Source: Cordia subcordata
Lineage: Eukaryota; Streptophyta; Magnoliopsida; Boraginales; Cordiaceae
Direction: 5' to 3'
Assembly (NCBI GenBank): GCA_028554755.1
Contig: JAPTOF010000005.1
Location: 7,015,501 to 7,079,500 of the forward strand
DNA: 64,000 nt
Position 1 is the stretch's first letter. The number at the start of each line of letters is the position of its first letter. Made by a program: the position numbers and the translations under genes. The notes under the pieces were generated by a model that was not told the origin of the DNA, made no database searches, and saw only the letters and a program-made list of their open reading frames with translations. Shown one piece after another: positions 33,272 through 46,646 of this stretch.

Positions 33272-36200
33272 TCATGTACTTTCCCAATTAGGAATCTTAG
33301 CAGTTGCTTCATTTACCATCTTCACGAGCGTAACCTACAGAAGTAAATAAACAAAAATTAGATTAAGAGGCATCGATCATCCCTTTATCATTAATAACAA
33401 ATTACCAGCGAGATAAAGATAGCTAACAAACTTCTGAAGAAAGAGCAGCCCAATCAGCAAGTAGATGCAAAGAGAGGGGGTCAAAAGTCATTCTAAAATC
33501 TCAATATGTATCGCTTAATGGAAAAACTAGGTTTCACTTGAAAAGGGAAAAGGAATAGTCATTTGTCACTTGTCACAGAACAATGCACAGTTCCTTGGGA
33601 TGTTGTCCTAACACATATTTCTATCCTTACCTATCTTATTTCCTTCCGAGGAGTAAATACATAATGTCTGAACCAGAAAAAGTGAACAACAAAATGACAA
33701 GACAGGCAAAATATAAGAAAGAAGAGGAAAACAAAAAGGAAAACACGTTTAGTTCAGACTATGATGGAATAATGGATTAAAAACATATCTAATGGCTGAT
33801 TTATTTATTAAATCAATCATGATACTACGAGAATAAATATATATCAAACGACCCTACAGAACAGAGTGATGAAAGAAAGTAACTGCGGCACAATGAGACG
33901 ACAAACTTGGTAATGGAAGCATCCATAAATATACGCTAAGCAAGTCATAGAATAGTAAACCAAATTAAAACTGTAGAATATGTCAACCTTTTTTTTTTTT
34001 TTAAATTCCACCTTCCGCCCCAATGGGATTTGAATCAAGATCATCACTCCTAGGAAAGTAGTCTCAACTATTTGAATTACTCATTCCCAGAATAAGTTAA
34101 CTTACAGAAAAAAGAAAAAGGTGAATTCAGATACATGTTCTAATCTAGCATACAATGCCATGCTGAGCCTGCACAAGAACTGAGATAGTGCAATAATAAT
34201 AGTTCATCATGTGGATACATGTATTATTACAAAATCAAGCAATATATTAACAATATGAAATTAGCATGTGTTTGCATGGAATTTTTGGTTAAATTAGTAT
34301 ATGTATTCTCCAAGGCGAAAAACAATTAGGCGCTCTCAAGAATCTGAAAGCATAAGAGGTAATGGGGTGCAAGTAAAATCTTCAGCAGATGCATTTTCCT
34401 ATACAGGAAAAATGGAAGTGAAAAAACAATAGAGGAGCCATTGCAGACATACAGATGGATGCATGTGAGAAAAGAGGATGCTAATATAAAACAGGAGCTG
34501 ACTATTCAAGAGCATGAAGAGGCACAACTCCTCTGTGTCATAAGAACAGTTATGACTCTGACCCATAGCTTATTATCAAATTTTAGTAAGCTTTCTCCAA
34601 GTGGATGATTTACAAGGATGTTAGAAGTAGATACAGAAATGATAAGCAGACAATAACAAATTCAAGAAAAATATTGGGAAGCATCAGCTGTGCTCCAAAA
34701 GTAGTCTTGCTACCTTTTACTTGTTGATTTTGTTATGCATACTGTTAGCTTTTTTAGCAGTGTATTAGGCATGGATGCATCACTACAAAAGAATTTACTT
34801 TAGTAGACATAAAAACCCCCCATTGATACTTGGAACAAAGTTTTCACTTGTCAAGAACAATATCAGGATTCATTTTTCCTCATTGGACATCAAATTATCT
34901 GACTGAAGGAATTCTTGTAACCAAGCATTATCACACTATGTGGGTTGGCTATATGGATCTGAAGATACTATTCCTATCTGATGTTGTCTCCTTCCCTGAC
35001 TTCATACATGCAAGTGTCTCAAATCTATATGAAGAAATCTGACATACTTTACTCTTGATGTTGGCTGCCAAACACTGCCTCCTCCTTCAATCTTCTAAAT
35101 TATGAAAATTTATAGATCATATTTCGGTGATGATTATGCAACTTTAGCAAAGAAGCTGATCAATTTATAGATAATGGCCTAATGGGGCATGCGGGGAAGT
35201 GTTACAGGCTCCCAATACGACTAAAGACAGGCAAACACAAAATGCATATCTTATCCATCATTTTTAAATAGCTTTAGCCAAAGTGCATACAGTATCTGCA
35301 GTGAAGCTAGGTATTGTTGTTTACTAAACTATCATTTCAACAAATATCTTGGCTATATTTTTGGCTTAGGATAATGTTTTGGGTCCTAGGTTGTTAGTTT
35401 AGAATGACTTCTGGAATGTATGGTCGTTTAGTTGGCAACATGGTAAAACTTCAATGATTGAATTGAATAAACTCAAAGTTCATCGGTCAAAACAGAAAGT
35501 GACCCTGCCCCAATCACCACTTTTGGTACTTTTTCCTTTATACTGTGTTCCTTCACTTATGCAAAATTTCAGTGGATGAAGCAGCCATCACTCTTCTATT
35601 TCTCTTCCATTTCCTCTTTCTTATTCATGATTCATTCATCTTGCCAAGTTCATATTCCCTATAACCTTGATTTATCAAAGTAAACTATTTATTTCTTGCG
35701 TAAATATTAAACCCAGCTAACATAGTCAACTGAAGGAGCATTTTACGTTCTCAGTTGTCATTCCCCACATTGCAATAGGCAACAAACATATTCCCCAAAA
35801 TCCTCATCTGTGAAACTTCAATCAAGTCCAGTCCACTACACAATCATATTCGCTGTTTCATTAGCATAAAGCCTTCAATATATCTACTGAAAATTACTCC
35901 AGCAATGGTCTTCGGAATTTCCCACAACTGTTCAACTTCTCAATCAACCAATTTTCATTGACTTTAACAAAATTAAGTAATTCTTTTTACCTTGAATATT
36001 GTGTACCCTATTGCATTTCTACATCGAAAAACACCATGGCAGGTATTCTGTACAGGGCATTATCTTAATCTTCCTAAAAATTTTCGCATATTAATGCAAG
36101 AATTTGCATACTCTTGAAAGAGGTTGATGCATAGACTACAACGAAAAAATTTCTGCAACCACCTCACAGAACTTCATCGCATGTTATTACCCTCCACAGC

Positions 36201-39200
36201 TGAATACAAATAAAGCATGGCTTGTATGATACGTCAAGGAGGTAAGATCCGATCAATCATCTCAAACTGACTAATCTTAATTAAAAGGATTCATTTCCTG
36301 GTGTTTTTCTTGACTTCAGTTAGCAAAAGTAATTAATTTACAATCTCTTCCATGTGTTCCAACTTCCAAGTCTTCCTATCCAGCTGAAAATTAGTCCGAA
36401 CTATTGCAGATTAACATAGCTTTTTTTTCCTCCAGAATTTGTTAGTTCCAGGTTTCAAAATAAAGCTATAAGTTGGGGAACAAGATGCAACATGATTTCC
36501 CACCTTGTTACCATTCTCTCACAGGTGCCACAACTTCAAATGCTCATGAAACTTGGGACCAAATTTGCATATGCTTACAAAAGTCACTATATTCCAATGA
36601 TTATGTCTGGCGACCAAAAGGAAGCCTTACTCATATTTCCCTATTTCTTGAAGAAAAAGCACCTTCTAGAAGAAAACAAGCAGAGGTTGTTTCTTTCCTT
36701 CTGCTTCAAGTACGTCTTATCGTATTCTCCCTTTTCCTCTTGCAGTGTCGAACAATTTTACAAAATAAATAAAACTAGGAAACAAACGTCCCTTGTATTC
36801 AGCAAAATTAAACTTAGGGTGCTCATTGGATTTTGTCCGAACAGAAACTTAGAGATGCTTCATCACACTCTGGAACTATTTTGAAGCAATCTATTGAACA
36901 TATTCCGTGTTTCAAGTCAATAGCAATGTGGCATCCACTTTGACCATAAACCAGGATTCTAGATCATCTCCGTTTTTTCAGTTAATTGAACTTTATGCCA
37001 GAGTCGGTCTATGACTAAGGAGCTTAGTACCGACTATAAGTGGATTTTGTACCTAATCAAATCAGATTGCAAGTAACGTAATTAATCGAGCCTTGGATGG
37101 TACAACTATGCAAGTCAAGGATTGGCTTCTTACACCCGATATCCTCTTCTCTTTTCTTTCAGTAGATTCTTGAGTACTGTATTCCAAAAGCTCTATTAAC
37201 AATACTAAAGGATCACATATGTTCACGTGTATATGTTCGAGCAACAGGGTGATAGAAAACTTAGAGATACTGAGGAGATCATGAGAGAATATCTGAGTAT
37301 AAATGTTCAAGTATAGCAAATCCAAACAGAAAACTAGGGCTCGTTTGGTACCGTTGCTGTTTCCGGTTTTTTGTTTTTGTTGATTAAAATTTGAAAACCA
37401 ATTCGTTTGATTCTGTTTTCATTTTCTAGAAAAACAAAAACCAACAACTTGTTTTTGCAACTTTGATAAACAAGAAAAAGTGATTTTCTTAAGTTGTGGC
37501 AACAGGTTTTCAAAACTTTTATTCATTTTGTACTAAATACCTTTTAAAAAATTCTTTTCAAAATTAATATGAACTCATTAATTTCTTTGAAAAATAATTG
37601 TTAAAATTAAAATTATTTAACAAATATTTTTAAAAATTTTTATTTTAAAAATAATTTTTCAAAAATAAAATTAATTTTATAAAAAAATTTCAGAGATAAT
37701 TAAAATATTTTGAAAAAAATAATTTAATAAATGAAAATATTTTGAAAAATATTTTTAATAAATTAAAAAATACTTTGAAAATAATTTTAATTTATAAACA
37801 TTTTTTAAAAAATTTACAAATTAAAAAAAATTTAATAAATTAAAAATACATTTACAAATTAATTTGATAAATTAAATTTATTTTTAAAAAATATTTTAAT
37901 AAATTACAATTAGCTTTATAAAATCAAAACATTTTAAGAATTAAAATTTAAATTATTTTTAAAAATAATTATTTTTATAAATATTTTTTAAAAATAATTT
38001 TATTATTTTTAGAAACATTCTAAAAAATAAATAATAAATTAATAAATTAAAATTCTAAAAATTTCAAAATTAAAAATAAAATATGTTCTCAAAACAATTA
38101 AATTTATTTTTTGAAATCTTAAAGAAAAAAAATCAATTTTATAATATTCTCATTGTTCTTTTACAAAATATTCTCAAATATTTTCATTTGCTCTATTTAA
38201 CATAAAATACTAAAATGAAAAATAAGAGACAAGAATAGTTTGTAAACTATGGACAACCAAACATGTTTTTGGTTTTTGTTTATAGATTTTATAATTTAAC
38301 CAAACGCGTTTACAGTTTCTGTTTTTAATTGTTATTGACAGTTTTTTGTTTATGATTCTGATTTTTGTTTTTAAAATTTTTGACAGCGTTACCAAACGAG
38401 CCCTAAGGATTTCTCCATAAATGTTAGACACAGCTCTATGCCAAAGCTGACACTTAATAAAAAGAAGTAGAATAAACAACAAAAAGGATCAGGATGAAAA
38501 ATAATCTCCCTTGAGAAGAACGTGCCACTAACTAATGAGATCAGAGAGCATACCACACTTTCAGGAACACCTGGAGGAGGCATAGGAAGGTTTCTAGGGG
38601 GAGGTCCACGAAGATATGATCTCTTGTCAAATCGCCACTCTCCAATTTTACCATATGTTAACTCTCCCTGAATATTAACAATAGAGCACCAACCTTTATG
38701 AGTTGCACAAGCCAAATGAAGACAAGATAGAAATCTTTGTGCCAATGCCAAAAGATGAAAGTGCAAATTAACGCATCACATAGAGGGAGGAAATTAAAAA
38801 ATTTATCTTACACTCAGTCCTCATTTACAAATTATTTGAATAAAAAACTAATGATACCTTCATGTTGTAGTCACACCCATAAGTGAAATGTATGATGAAC
38901 TTTTTTCCAATTTCTAAATCCCACGGTGGCTGAAAAACAAAAATTCAAAGATGCTTAGGAAGTTCTCATAAAAATTCCATGTGAAACTGCAAAATTGTGA
39001 AGTACAGCCCACCAACACATAGGAAACTGTTTTATTGTATCTATTAGATGAAAACCTGTAGCATGAAGTCTTTCCGAAGAATATGCTGCACACCATGCAA
39101 AGCGGAAGCCACAGCATAACCATACCTATATTCAACGAAGAGAACCAGGAACATCATGATTTTTGTTTTATGTAAAGCTTCAAGTTTCAACATACATAAT

Positions 39201-41439
39201 AAATGGAGAATGTTCCCGTAGTTCTGCTCACATTTCTAGTACCCATCCAAAAGCTTTGTCAGTCTCTGGATCATTTTTCATTTGCAAAGAAACATTCATC
39301 CATGTGGGTGCAATTTTCTCCAGCAAATCCTGAACAAATGCATGCAAATGCTATTAAGTAACCAAAGAAAAACCCAACAGGGGAGAGGGAGGAAAGTCTT
39401 GATTACATGCTAGGCTCATTCATCAGTACTCAAAACTTGTTCAATGATAAGGAAGACTCAGTAAAAGCTCCGTCAAACTAAAATTACGAATCATGCTTTG
39501 CAGTACAGCCATAACTTTAATTTTTACCTTCCTGATGATAACTGGAGAATTGCCAATTGGATCAATATTTGTTACAGGACCATTCTCTTCAGGAAAGAAC
39601 TTCCTTATGATTTGCTCGTGTTCAGCAGGTTTAATGTAGAAAAAAGGGAAGCCAGCAGGAAAATCCCCATGAGCCAAATTAGGCAGAGGATTGACAAATA
39701 CGTGATCTGGCTCAGCCATTAACACATATCTGCAGCAGCAACAAAATCTACCCTGTTTGATGTGTACTAACAGAACATATCACTGCAATTCACCTAATAG
39801 AAGAAAACTCACTCTTCCTCAATGTTAGCTTTTTCGAGCCATTGCACAAATGCCCAGGGTCTATTCAGGACAATATAGCCCTGATCAAAATTTAGAACCA
39901 TGCCATCAAATGTAAGTCAGTCAACAGCACAACAGTCTACAAATAATTCTACTTGCACATAGCACAACAGAAAACAAATAGGGAGCAAAGAGGGGAGACT
40001 CACAAATGCATTAGTGAGGAACCAGGGACAAATTAGAATGTAGCATGAAATAGGAAGGATAACCATAAATGAGTACTAAACCTCACAGCTTGACTTCAAT
40101 CACTAGAAGAATATCAATTCTCACGGAAATATATAGAAATTCACACCAAAAGCTAAACATGGAGCTTAAGGTTTGAGGAGCTCCAATTATTAACTCATCT
40201 CTTGAAGGAAATACATGTTAGAAGTAATAAACCATGACTAAACAAGATCAAGAGTTCACCTGAGTTTCCAGCAAGCACATTATATGCATAAGATGTGGAT
40301 CATGCAACATTTTTTAAAAGTTCTAGAAGTCAAAATGTACACTTATCACAATTTTCATGAATGAACAAACTTTCAGAGGATTCCCCCAAAACAGTATACA
40401 GAACAGTAGTAGACAAATCTTCACACTTCAGATTTGACAAAGAATCTCCAAGACAGGCTGAATCACCATTGGGAAAGAACAGCCATTTCAAGTGTTTCTC
40501 CCATATAAAGAAACAGAGATTGCAAATATATTTTTTAAGATAATAACAGTAAGAATTCTCACCAATCAAAAGAGGGGGGAAAAAGTAAAATTATTGTCAA
40601 CAATAATGTATCCACTTTTGAGAGAAGAAATTGCTACCATGACTTATTACTAAGTTGTACAACTCTACATGACATAATTGTAATCTTGCCTTGTTCAAAT
40701 TCTATTAAAAATGTCAAATGCCAAACTTTTTTCAAGTGCTGCTACCTTCAACCTATAGCAACCTCTAACTAATTTCAAAAAGTTCTTCTTAAGCAGTTTC
40801 TAGATTTTAAGTTATTGTCTCATGTGCCGTAAATGGAAGAACAACATGGAATGTGCAGATTTCAAGAGGCAAATGCATTATAGATAAGTAGTGCATTACA
40901 TCAGAACAAGCTAGTGCATTGCAAGCTTTACATAGATTTTACAAAAGGCAAGCTAGAGAAAATCAAAGAATAATCAGTAAAGAATTATATAACAGAAATT
41001 AATGGTGTCTCACCCGATCTAAACCTTCGGGAAGAGGATCAGCGACAAATGTAGGAATTTCATCCATCAAGTTGTCAGGTTTTCCTGAATGCAGTATCCG
41101 AGTAAACTTCCCCATCTCTGATCCAGGCAAATCCTTTTTCTTCTTGTACCAGTAGTACATAATGCGACACTGCCATTTGCTATATGGAGAATCAGTTGCC
41201 GTTAAGGCGACATGGAACAGCAACCTTTCATTACTTGGTCTCTTCACATGTTCAGGCATCTCAACAACAGGATCTTGAAATAAGAAATAGTTCAGACCAA
41301 TAGTGGTCCATTTGCCAGAACCAACAGATCTATAGTGAATGATCATTGTGATCAAGTTATACGTCACAAAGAAGATTCCAACAGACAAGAGAAGAAGGAA
41401 CAATGGTGTTGCTCTCCCCATATTTTTCCTCCCAATCAT
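33272..41439 (-). CDS. HPAT: Hydroxyproline O-arabinosyltransferase (HPAT/RDN1 family, GT95)
   Basis: Eight exons join in frame: 41014-41439, 39813-39880, 39528-39729, 39232-39329, 39056-39125, 38858-38929, 38554-38667 and 33272-33334, giving 370 residues, the usual family length. All introns are GT-AG. The enzyme adds the first L-arabinose to hydroxyproline of extensins and secreted CLE-type peptides in the Golgi. The N-terminus (MIGRKNMGRATP) precedes one membrane anchor at about residues 12-34, typical of a type II Golgi protein. Family signatures follow: WQCRIMYYWYKK, GFTRILHSG-like TRILHSGKPDNL, RPWAFVQWLEKA, MAEPDHVFVNPLPN (probable nucleotide-sugar/metal site), PIGNSPVIIRK, AFGWVLEMYGYAVA, GCDYNMKGELTYGKIGEWR and a C-terminal VKMVNEATAKIPNW. 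The last 20 codons sit alone beyond a 5.2-kb intron. Which paralogue (HPAT1, 2 or 3) it is cannot be told here. Confidence 0.95.
33985..34085 (-). repeat. SINE-like fragment in the HPAT intron
   Basis: Read on the minus strand: AGTTGAGACTAC, then TAGGAGTGATGATCTTGA, then a box-B-like TTGATTCAAATCC, a GC-rich part and a 14-base A tail. This is the layout of tRNA-derived SINEs. Confidence 0.55.
37337..38403. mobile_element. Inverted-repeat element, 1067 bp, in the HPAT intron
   Basis: The left end is GGGCTCGTTTGGTACCG and the complement of the right end is GGGCTCGTTTGGTAACG. The termini match Tourist-like ends. Flanks are CTA and TAA, so a clean target duplication is not preserved. The interior is extremely AT-rich, with many A/T blocks that pair with one another, and has no coding capacity. 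Confidence 0.75.
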
Positions 41440-42608
41440 GATTGGTTATCACAACAAAGAATGTACAAGCCACTGAACTCAAAAGAAACTATACTCTATA
41501 TTTGATAATATTACAGAAACAGAACAAGTGCAGCCCACTGAACTTCGCAAACCCACAAGTTTGAACCTGATGCTGAATCAACAAACTTGTCCTGTATGCA
41601 ACAAATCTTCTTTGACATGACTTTCAACGATCTATAGGGAAAACCAGCGGGAAATCAGGCTGCAGTTACTCAGCAAAAAGAAGTAACGCTGTCAGATTCA
41701 TATAGCTAAGTGACAAGTAACAATACAGCAATCACAGAAATATGTTAGATATATATATATTTACACACGTGCACACATGTGATAAGGCTCTAACAGACAT
41801 GCCTGTACATCTGATACAACTGTCTCCAATCCTAACTCCAGATTATATGACGAAACCAACATAAACAAAGAAAGAAACGAAAAAGAAAAATATGGATCAA
41901 ACCAAATGACAGTCAAAGATACTTGACACATACAAACACAATACTGTATATCTTTTGTCTAAGGAATACATACACAACCACACACTGCCACAGTAAGTAA
42001 ATCAAATAGATATGTATGTACATGCACACATGCAAAAGATCTTATAGATATCACTGTACGTTGGAGACAACCAACTTGTTGCTTTCCAAATATCTTATCA
42101 AATGTCTCCATTCCTAACAGCCAGCTTACATAGTTGTTACCACAACACACACCAAAGAAATGAATGAAATAACAGAGAACAAGAGTATCAAATCAAATGC
42201 AGATTACAGAAGTCAAATATTGTTCAGTAAGGAAAAATATAATATCATTGATATCAGACTATGAATAGGCAGCAGAAAGATAATATTGACCTCTATTGAT
42301 AAGAACATTTATTAGATCCACATCTATCAAAATTCACAAAATTCATGATAGTTTTCTCTATCTTTCAATTGCAGATAATCATCAGTAAAGTGCCAGTGCA
42401 TTAACTCATTAGACCCATAAAATAACACCTTAAATGCAGCAACACCAACCCACTTATATATACATTCGAGCCGCAGAAACAATTTCTATCCAAAACTACA
42501 AGGTAGGACTGCAAACAAATCAATTCAAAATATGCATTGACTCATCAGACTAAACAAATAGAACCTTAAACGCAGCAATACCAACCCCAACCTTAAATGC
42601 CACCCAAA

Positions 42609-42639
<31 letters not shown>

Positions 42640-43255
42640 TTCTTTTAACAAGTATTCCAATCCATATGATTAAAACACAATATTCATGTGATGCACATCA
42701 GGGCATGCAAATGCAAGAATTCTAATTCAAGAATGATCATAAAACTATGTCAGAAGTGGATTAGAGAAGAGTTGGAAACCACTTTGGATTTATTTTACGC
42801 AATTTATGTTAAAATTTTCATTTTTTTTTTTTTTTTGCACAGGTTATTTCACTGATACGCTTTTATTTTCTACAGGTCATTTTAAGGACTCAGAACAGTG
42901 ACCTCGAATCCGTAACATCCAGATCATATAACTATGCGAAATGAAGAAAAGCAAAGACACCCATCATAAATTTACATATAAAAATGCAAAATTTCAAATA
43001 CCCAAAAGAGAATATACAAGTATCTTTCAATTTTATTGCAAGTACAAGAAACTTTTTACCTGTAAAACCAGGTTGGTGTCCAAAAAAAGCAAGAAAAAGA
43101 GTGGTGCGTGTCTGAAGTGAGAAAGAGATGAAAAGAGAGATATTGCACAGACTCTGAGTGACAGATTGTGTCTGACGTTTGATGAAGAGATCTCTTTTTT
43201 TCTTACAAGAGGGGCAGAAACGCAGACACAAAAAAAAGTTGGAAAAAAAAAAAAA
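41440..43255 (-). promoter_or_regulatory. HPAT leader and probable leader intron
   Basis: A donor-like ACAG|GTAAAAAG at 43060/43059 and an acceptor-like TTTTCCCTATAG ending at 41632 suggest a 1.43-kb intron in the 5' untranslated region. The upstream exon would be about 43060-43255, a CT-rich stretch on the minus strand. A (TA)n run lies at about 42616-42640 inside the intron. No transcript evidence is available. Confidence 0.45.
41511..41618 (-). promoter_or_regulatory. Upstream ORF of 35 codons in the HPAT leader
   Basis: ATG at 41618 and TAA at 41511-41513, 71 bp upstream of the main ATG. The peptide begins MSKKICC and ends in a hydrophobic ALVLFL. If the leader intron at 41632-43059 is spliced, this is probably the first ATG-bearing frame near the start. 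It could lower translation of HPAT. Function is inference; its conservation is unknown to me. Confidence 0.4.
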
Positions 43256-43291
43256 AACTGTTTTTCTAACGCGTAGACTATTATGTCTTAA

Positions 43292-43834
43292 CAGCCTGTT
43301 TGGCTAAGCTCATATTTAAGTGCTTATAAGCACGTTGTGTTTATGAGTAAAAAGCTGCTTATAAGTAAGTTGTAAACAAATAGAGATGCATTTAGATAAT
43401 ATATGCTTAAAAGCTATTGATATGTTCGGTAAATAAGTACTTATAAGAAGTAGTAATAGTTATAACAACTGAAAAGAATATGTCATTAATTATAAATTGT
43501 AAAAAAAAATAAACTTTTTAAGCATAATGACATCTTTTTATTACTTTGACCAAAGTACTTATATGCTATCAAAAAATAAGAGGGTGTTTGGGCTTTTTTT
43601 TATTGGTGCTTATAAGCACCTATATAATAAAAAAATGTGAGATGATACTTTTTTCAGGAGTTTATAAGCACTTAAAATAAGCAAAGCCAAAGTTGGAAAC
43701 TGGAGCATTTTTTCCAGCTTATAAGTTGGAAAAAAGTACTTAAAAGCTATTTAACCAAACATCTTTTTATCCTTTTTGCTTATAAGCTCGTTTGACCAGC
43801 TTAGCCAAACACCCCCTCCCTGCCAAACAGACTC
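43292..43834. mobile_element. MITE upstream of HPAT, 543 bp
   Basis: The left end CAGCCTGTTTGGCTAAGC pairs with the right end, whose complement starts GAGTCTGTTTGGC, and with a second inner copy GTGTTTGGCTAAGC. TTAA flanks both sides (43288-43291 and 43835-43838). The interior repeats GCTTATAAGC in both directions, so much of it can fold back. Confidence 0.75.
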
Positions 43835-43899
43835 TTAAGTATGAGCAATAATGTGTTGGACACTCTTATGCATGTAACCTGACATTTACTGCCAAGGGC

Positions 43900-43930
<31 letters not shown>

Positions 43931-45432
43931 GCAATTCAACGCATTGGGTTTTGTTTGGATCCATTAAAGAAGTTGACATGTAGGCCATGGAGATGCACGA
44001 CCTTCCACTCGAACTTATTTATTTTATTATTATATGTTACACTACTTGGACAAAGTCATCTAGTTTTTTTAAGTATATTGTTTTCGTTTGGTTAGGATTT
44101 ATTCCTCCTTGCTACCAAATTTTGTTGTTTCTATTGTCAAGAACAAATTGGATAGTTACATTTACGTCATCAACCGGGGGGGGGGGGTGACAATACGACA
44201 AATACCTTGTTCATGAAAGAATTTCAAATTTAATACGTGAATCTTATTCCAAACCTGATTAAAAATTAAATAAAAATTCCAATCTTAAAATATTGTAAAC
44301 CCATGGGTATCATATTTGAAAAAAATTAATAAATATTAGAATCAAAACTTAGAAAATACTTATAACATGAAACGTTTATCATCAATTTCAAACCATTACC
44401 AATCATTTGAGCATGTTAACACTTCTAATATGTCAGCCATGCCGATAAAGGCTAACAACTTTATTACCACTGTTAAAGTAATAATCTTTTTTCATTCTTG
44501 TGTGTTTTTGTCTATATAATTAATAATATTGGTGGTAGCCAAAATCACCGGTACTAAAGTGATCACTTGCAAGGAGAACAAACAATGGGGCTTTTTCCCT
44601 TGTAATAACCTCTAATGATCAAGCTAGTAGGGCTTGGGAAAAATGCGTATGAAGTCGATTGAGTTGTGTCGTGCCTTACCAAGTTTAAGCTCATCGGATA
44701 TTTATAGTGTGTTAAGAACTCTAACTTCTTCGAGGTGGTCTACCCAAGCCTAGCCTAGCCTTTATCAGGGCATTAATCACATCCGGACACATTAGGGCAG
44801 TAGCCCATTGCAAACTGCAGCCAAGTCCTACTGTCACTACACAATTTCCAAGGGTAAGCGTATGTCAGTCAAATGATGGTACACTTAGAGTCTTTAAGAT
44901 TCGCACATTTAGAATTCAAACTCCAACAAGTACCACATGACATTTGGGGGTGTGTGACCCCAAAAACACATGCCAAATGTGATCACTGACAACTCATTGG
45001 AACGTTTCCATTTTTGTTATTTGTTTGTTGTTTTGTATATATATATTTTTTGAAGCATCGCCTTGCATACCAAGGAGTTTACTCGAGATGCGTCCTTCTT
45101 TCATATAAAACCTTTTTCTCTTCTCTTTTCTCCATTACGCTTACCTTATCTTGCCTTTCAAATTTTACGAACAATTTAAATATAATTATCTAGATATAAA
45201 CGATTGAGATGATTCTCTCATATCAATATACAAAAATCTTTGATACCACAATCTAAAATCTTATCTCCTTACTATAAAAAAGTTTAGAATAAAGAAATAA
45301 ACATTAGGGAAAAAAGAAAAAGATATAGAAAAAAGAGAGCTCCGAGGCGCTGAATGCATCATCTGAGAATCAGACAATCGCGACGACCCAAACCATCACG
45401 AGCTGCGCAATAAATCATCACCCCTCTCGTGT
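43835..45432. other. Spacer between HPAT and the tRNA gene
   Basis: It contains a (GA)n run at about 43909-43931 and a G run at about 44176-44187. No gene or clear mobile element is recognised. Confidence 0.5.
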
Positions 45433-45503
45433 TGCACCAGCCGGGAATCGAACCCGGGTCTGTACCGTGGCAGGGTACTATTCTACCACCAGACCACTGG
45501 TGC
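45433..45503 (-). tRNA. trnG-GCC: tRNA-Gly (anticodon GCC)
   Basis: A 71-base cloverleaf. The acceptor stem GCACCAG pairs with CTGGTGC, followed by discriminator A. The anticodon arm is GTACC-CTGCCAC-GGTAC with GCC in the loop. The T arm contains GGGTTCGATTCCC (box B), and box A lies in TGGTCTGGTGGTAGAA. The D-loop differs by one base (G for A) from the common plant form. There is no intron. A clean T4 terminator is not seen immediately downstream. Confidence 0.96.
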
Positions 45504-46200
45504 TCGGTATGAAAAAAGCACGAATACATTTTCATGACAGAGGATTACGTGGAAAGATTATTTTTCCTTAGTAATTTCAGGTAAACCAATTAGGGATTAG
45601 AAAAAATTTCAAAATTGGAAATTTTCTAAAATCTAATTTATTCTGATATGGATTTATGTTTGAATCCAAGATTATGCATTTACGTTTAAATTTTGGATTT
45701 ATACCATTTGATATAGATTATATTTAAAATTATTTTGGTGAAATGAAATATTTAATTTGGGTCAGAAATTCCCCAATGAAAACCCCCTACTTTAAGCTAT
45801 ACTTTGAAAATTACCAAAAAAAAAAAATGAAAATAACCTGGATAGACAAAAATTCAAAATAATCTAGATACATATAAATAATAAGGTTATGAGGAATCCA
45901 AATCCTACCTCTACCATGTACGTTTTCTGCCGGGCTAGTATAATCTGGTTTGTGAAGTTCCAAGGGAAAATTAGTGACTGTTATATTCATATAGTATCAA
46001 ATATTTACATAAAGTCCACACGTTTGTGGGTTCGATTCTTTTCAATTAAATTGTTTGTAATCACTACTCATATTCTTATATTCTGATCCCATAATTTTGA
46101 TCTTGTAACAAGTAATTAAATTTCATAAATTTTGTTTAGTCTTAACAACTCATGATGGATAAAATTGCCTGAGAATATGAGTCTTCGTAAGTGACACTTT
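45504..46200. other. AT-rich spacer
   Basis: No gene or repeat that I can support. Confidence 0.5.
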
Positions 46201-46204
46201 TTTA

Positions 46205-46400
46205 ACCTTTTAACCCCCATCCCGAACCCACCCCGCACCCCGCCTTTAATAAATTTTAACTCTAACCATCACTTCTAGGAGAAGTCGTATCGAACCCACC
46301 CCGCCTCTAACAAAATTTTAACTCGGACTATCACTTTTAACTCTAACAAAATTTTATCTCGGACTATCACTTTTGGGAGAAGTCGTATAGATGACGTCTC
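46205..46400 (-). repeat. Short direct repeats, SINE-like
   Basis: On the minus strand a box-B-like GGGTTCGATACGAC is preceded and followed by repeats of AAGTGATAGTCCGAG and TAAAATTTTGTTAGAG. ACGACTTCTCC also recurs. This may be a rearranged SINE. Confidence 0.4.
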
Positions 46401-46646
46401 ACGATTTAGACAAATAGAGAGACTAATGAAATTTAAACTCAAATTATCACTTAATTCGTTTTTTCTCACGACTTGGACTCGAGATTTCCAAATTGTCTGC
46501 CTTCTGGCCAGTCGCACTTTAAAGGAATGCAATCGACTCATAAACTCGCATTAGAGAAGCAAGGTAAAACTCGAGAAAAATGAGTTGAAAAAAAAAAAAA
46601 AATAATAGTGTCGTGTTTTTCAAACTAATGATTAAAATACCACAAA

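Larger units (their letters stand above)
33335..38553 (-). other. Last intron of HPAT, 5.2 kb
   Basis: It is bounded by GTATGC at 38553 and an AG acceptor at 33335-33336. It holds a SINE-like fragment, a 1.07-kb inverted-repeat element and otherwise AT-rich sequence. ORFs inside (34830-35042, 36473-36884) show no domain I recognise and are not annotated. Confidence 0.85.

Noticed and set aside
36004..36140. Short region looked at as a possible small nuclear or nucleolar RNA
   Set aside because: No box or stem pattern could be confirmed by eye.
36473..36884. Overlapping plus-strand ORFs of 99 and 130 codons
   Set aside because: They lie inside the HPAT intron, overlap one another in different frames and show no recognisable domain.
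43860..44190. Plus-strand ORFs beginning with RERERERE
   Set aside because: They translate a GA microsatellite and have no domain.
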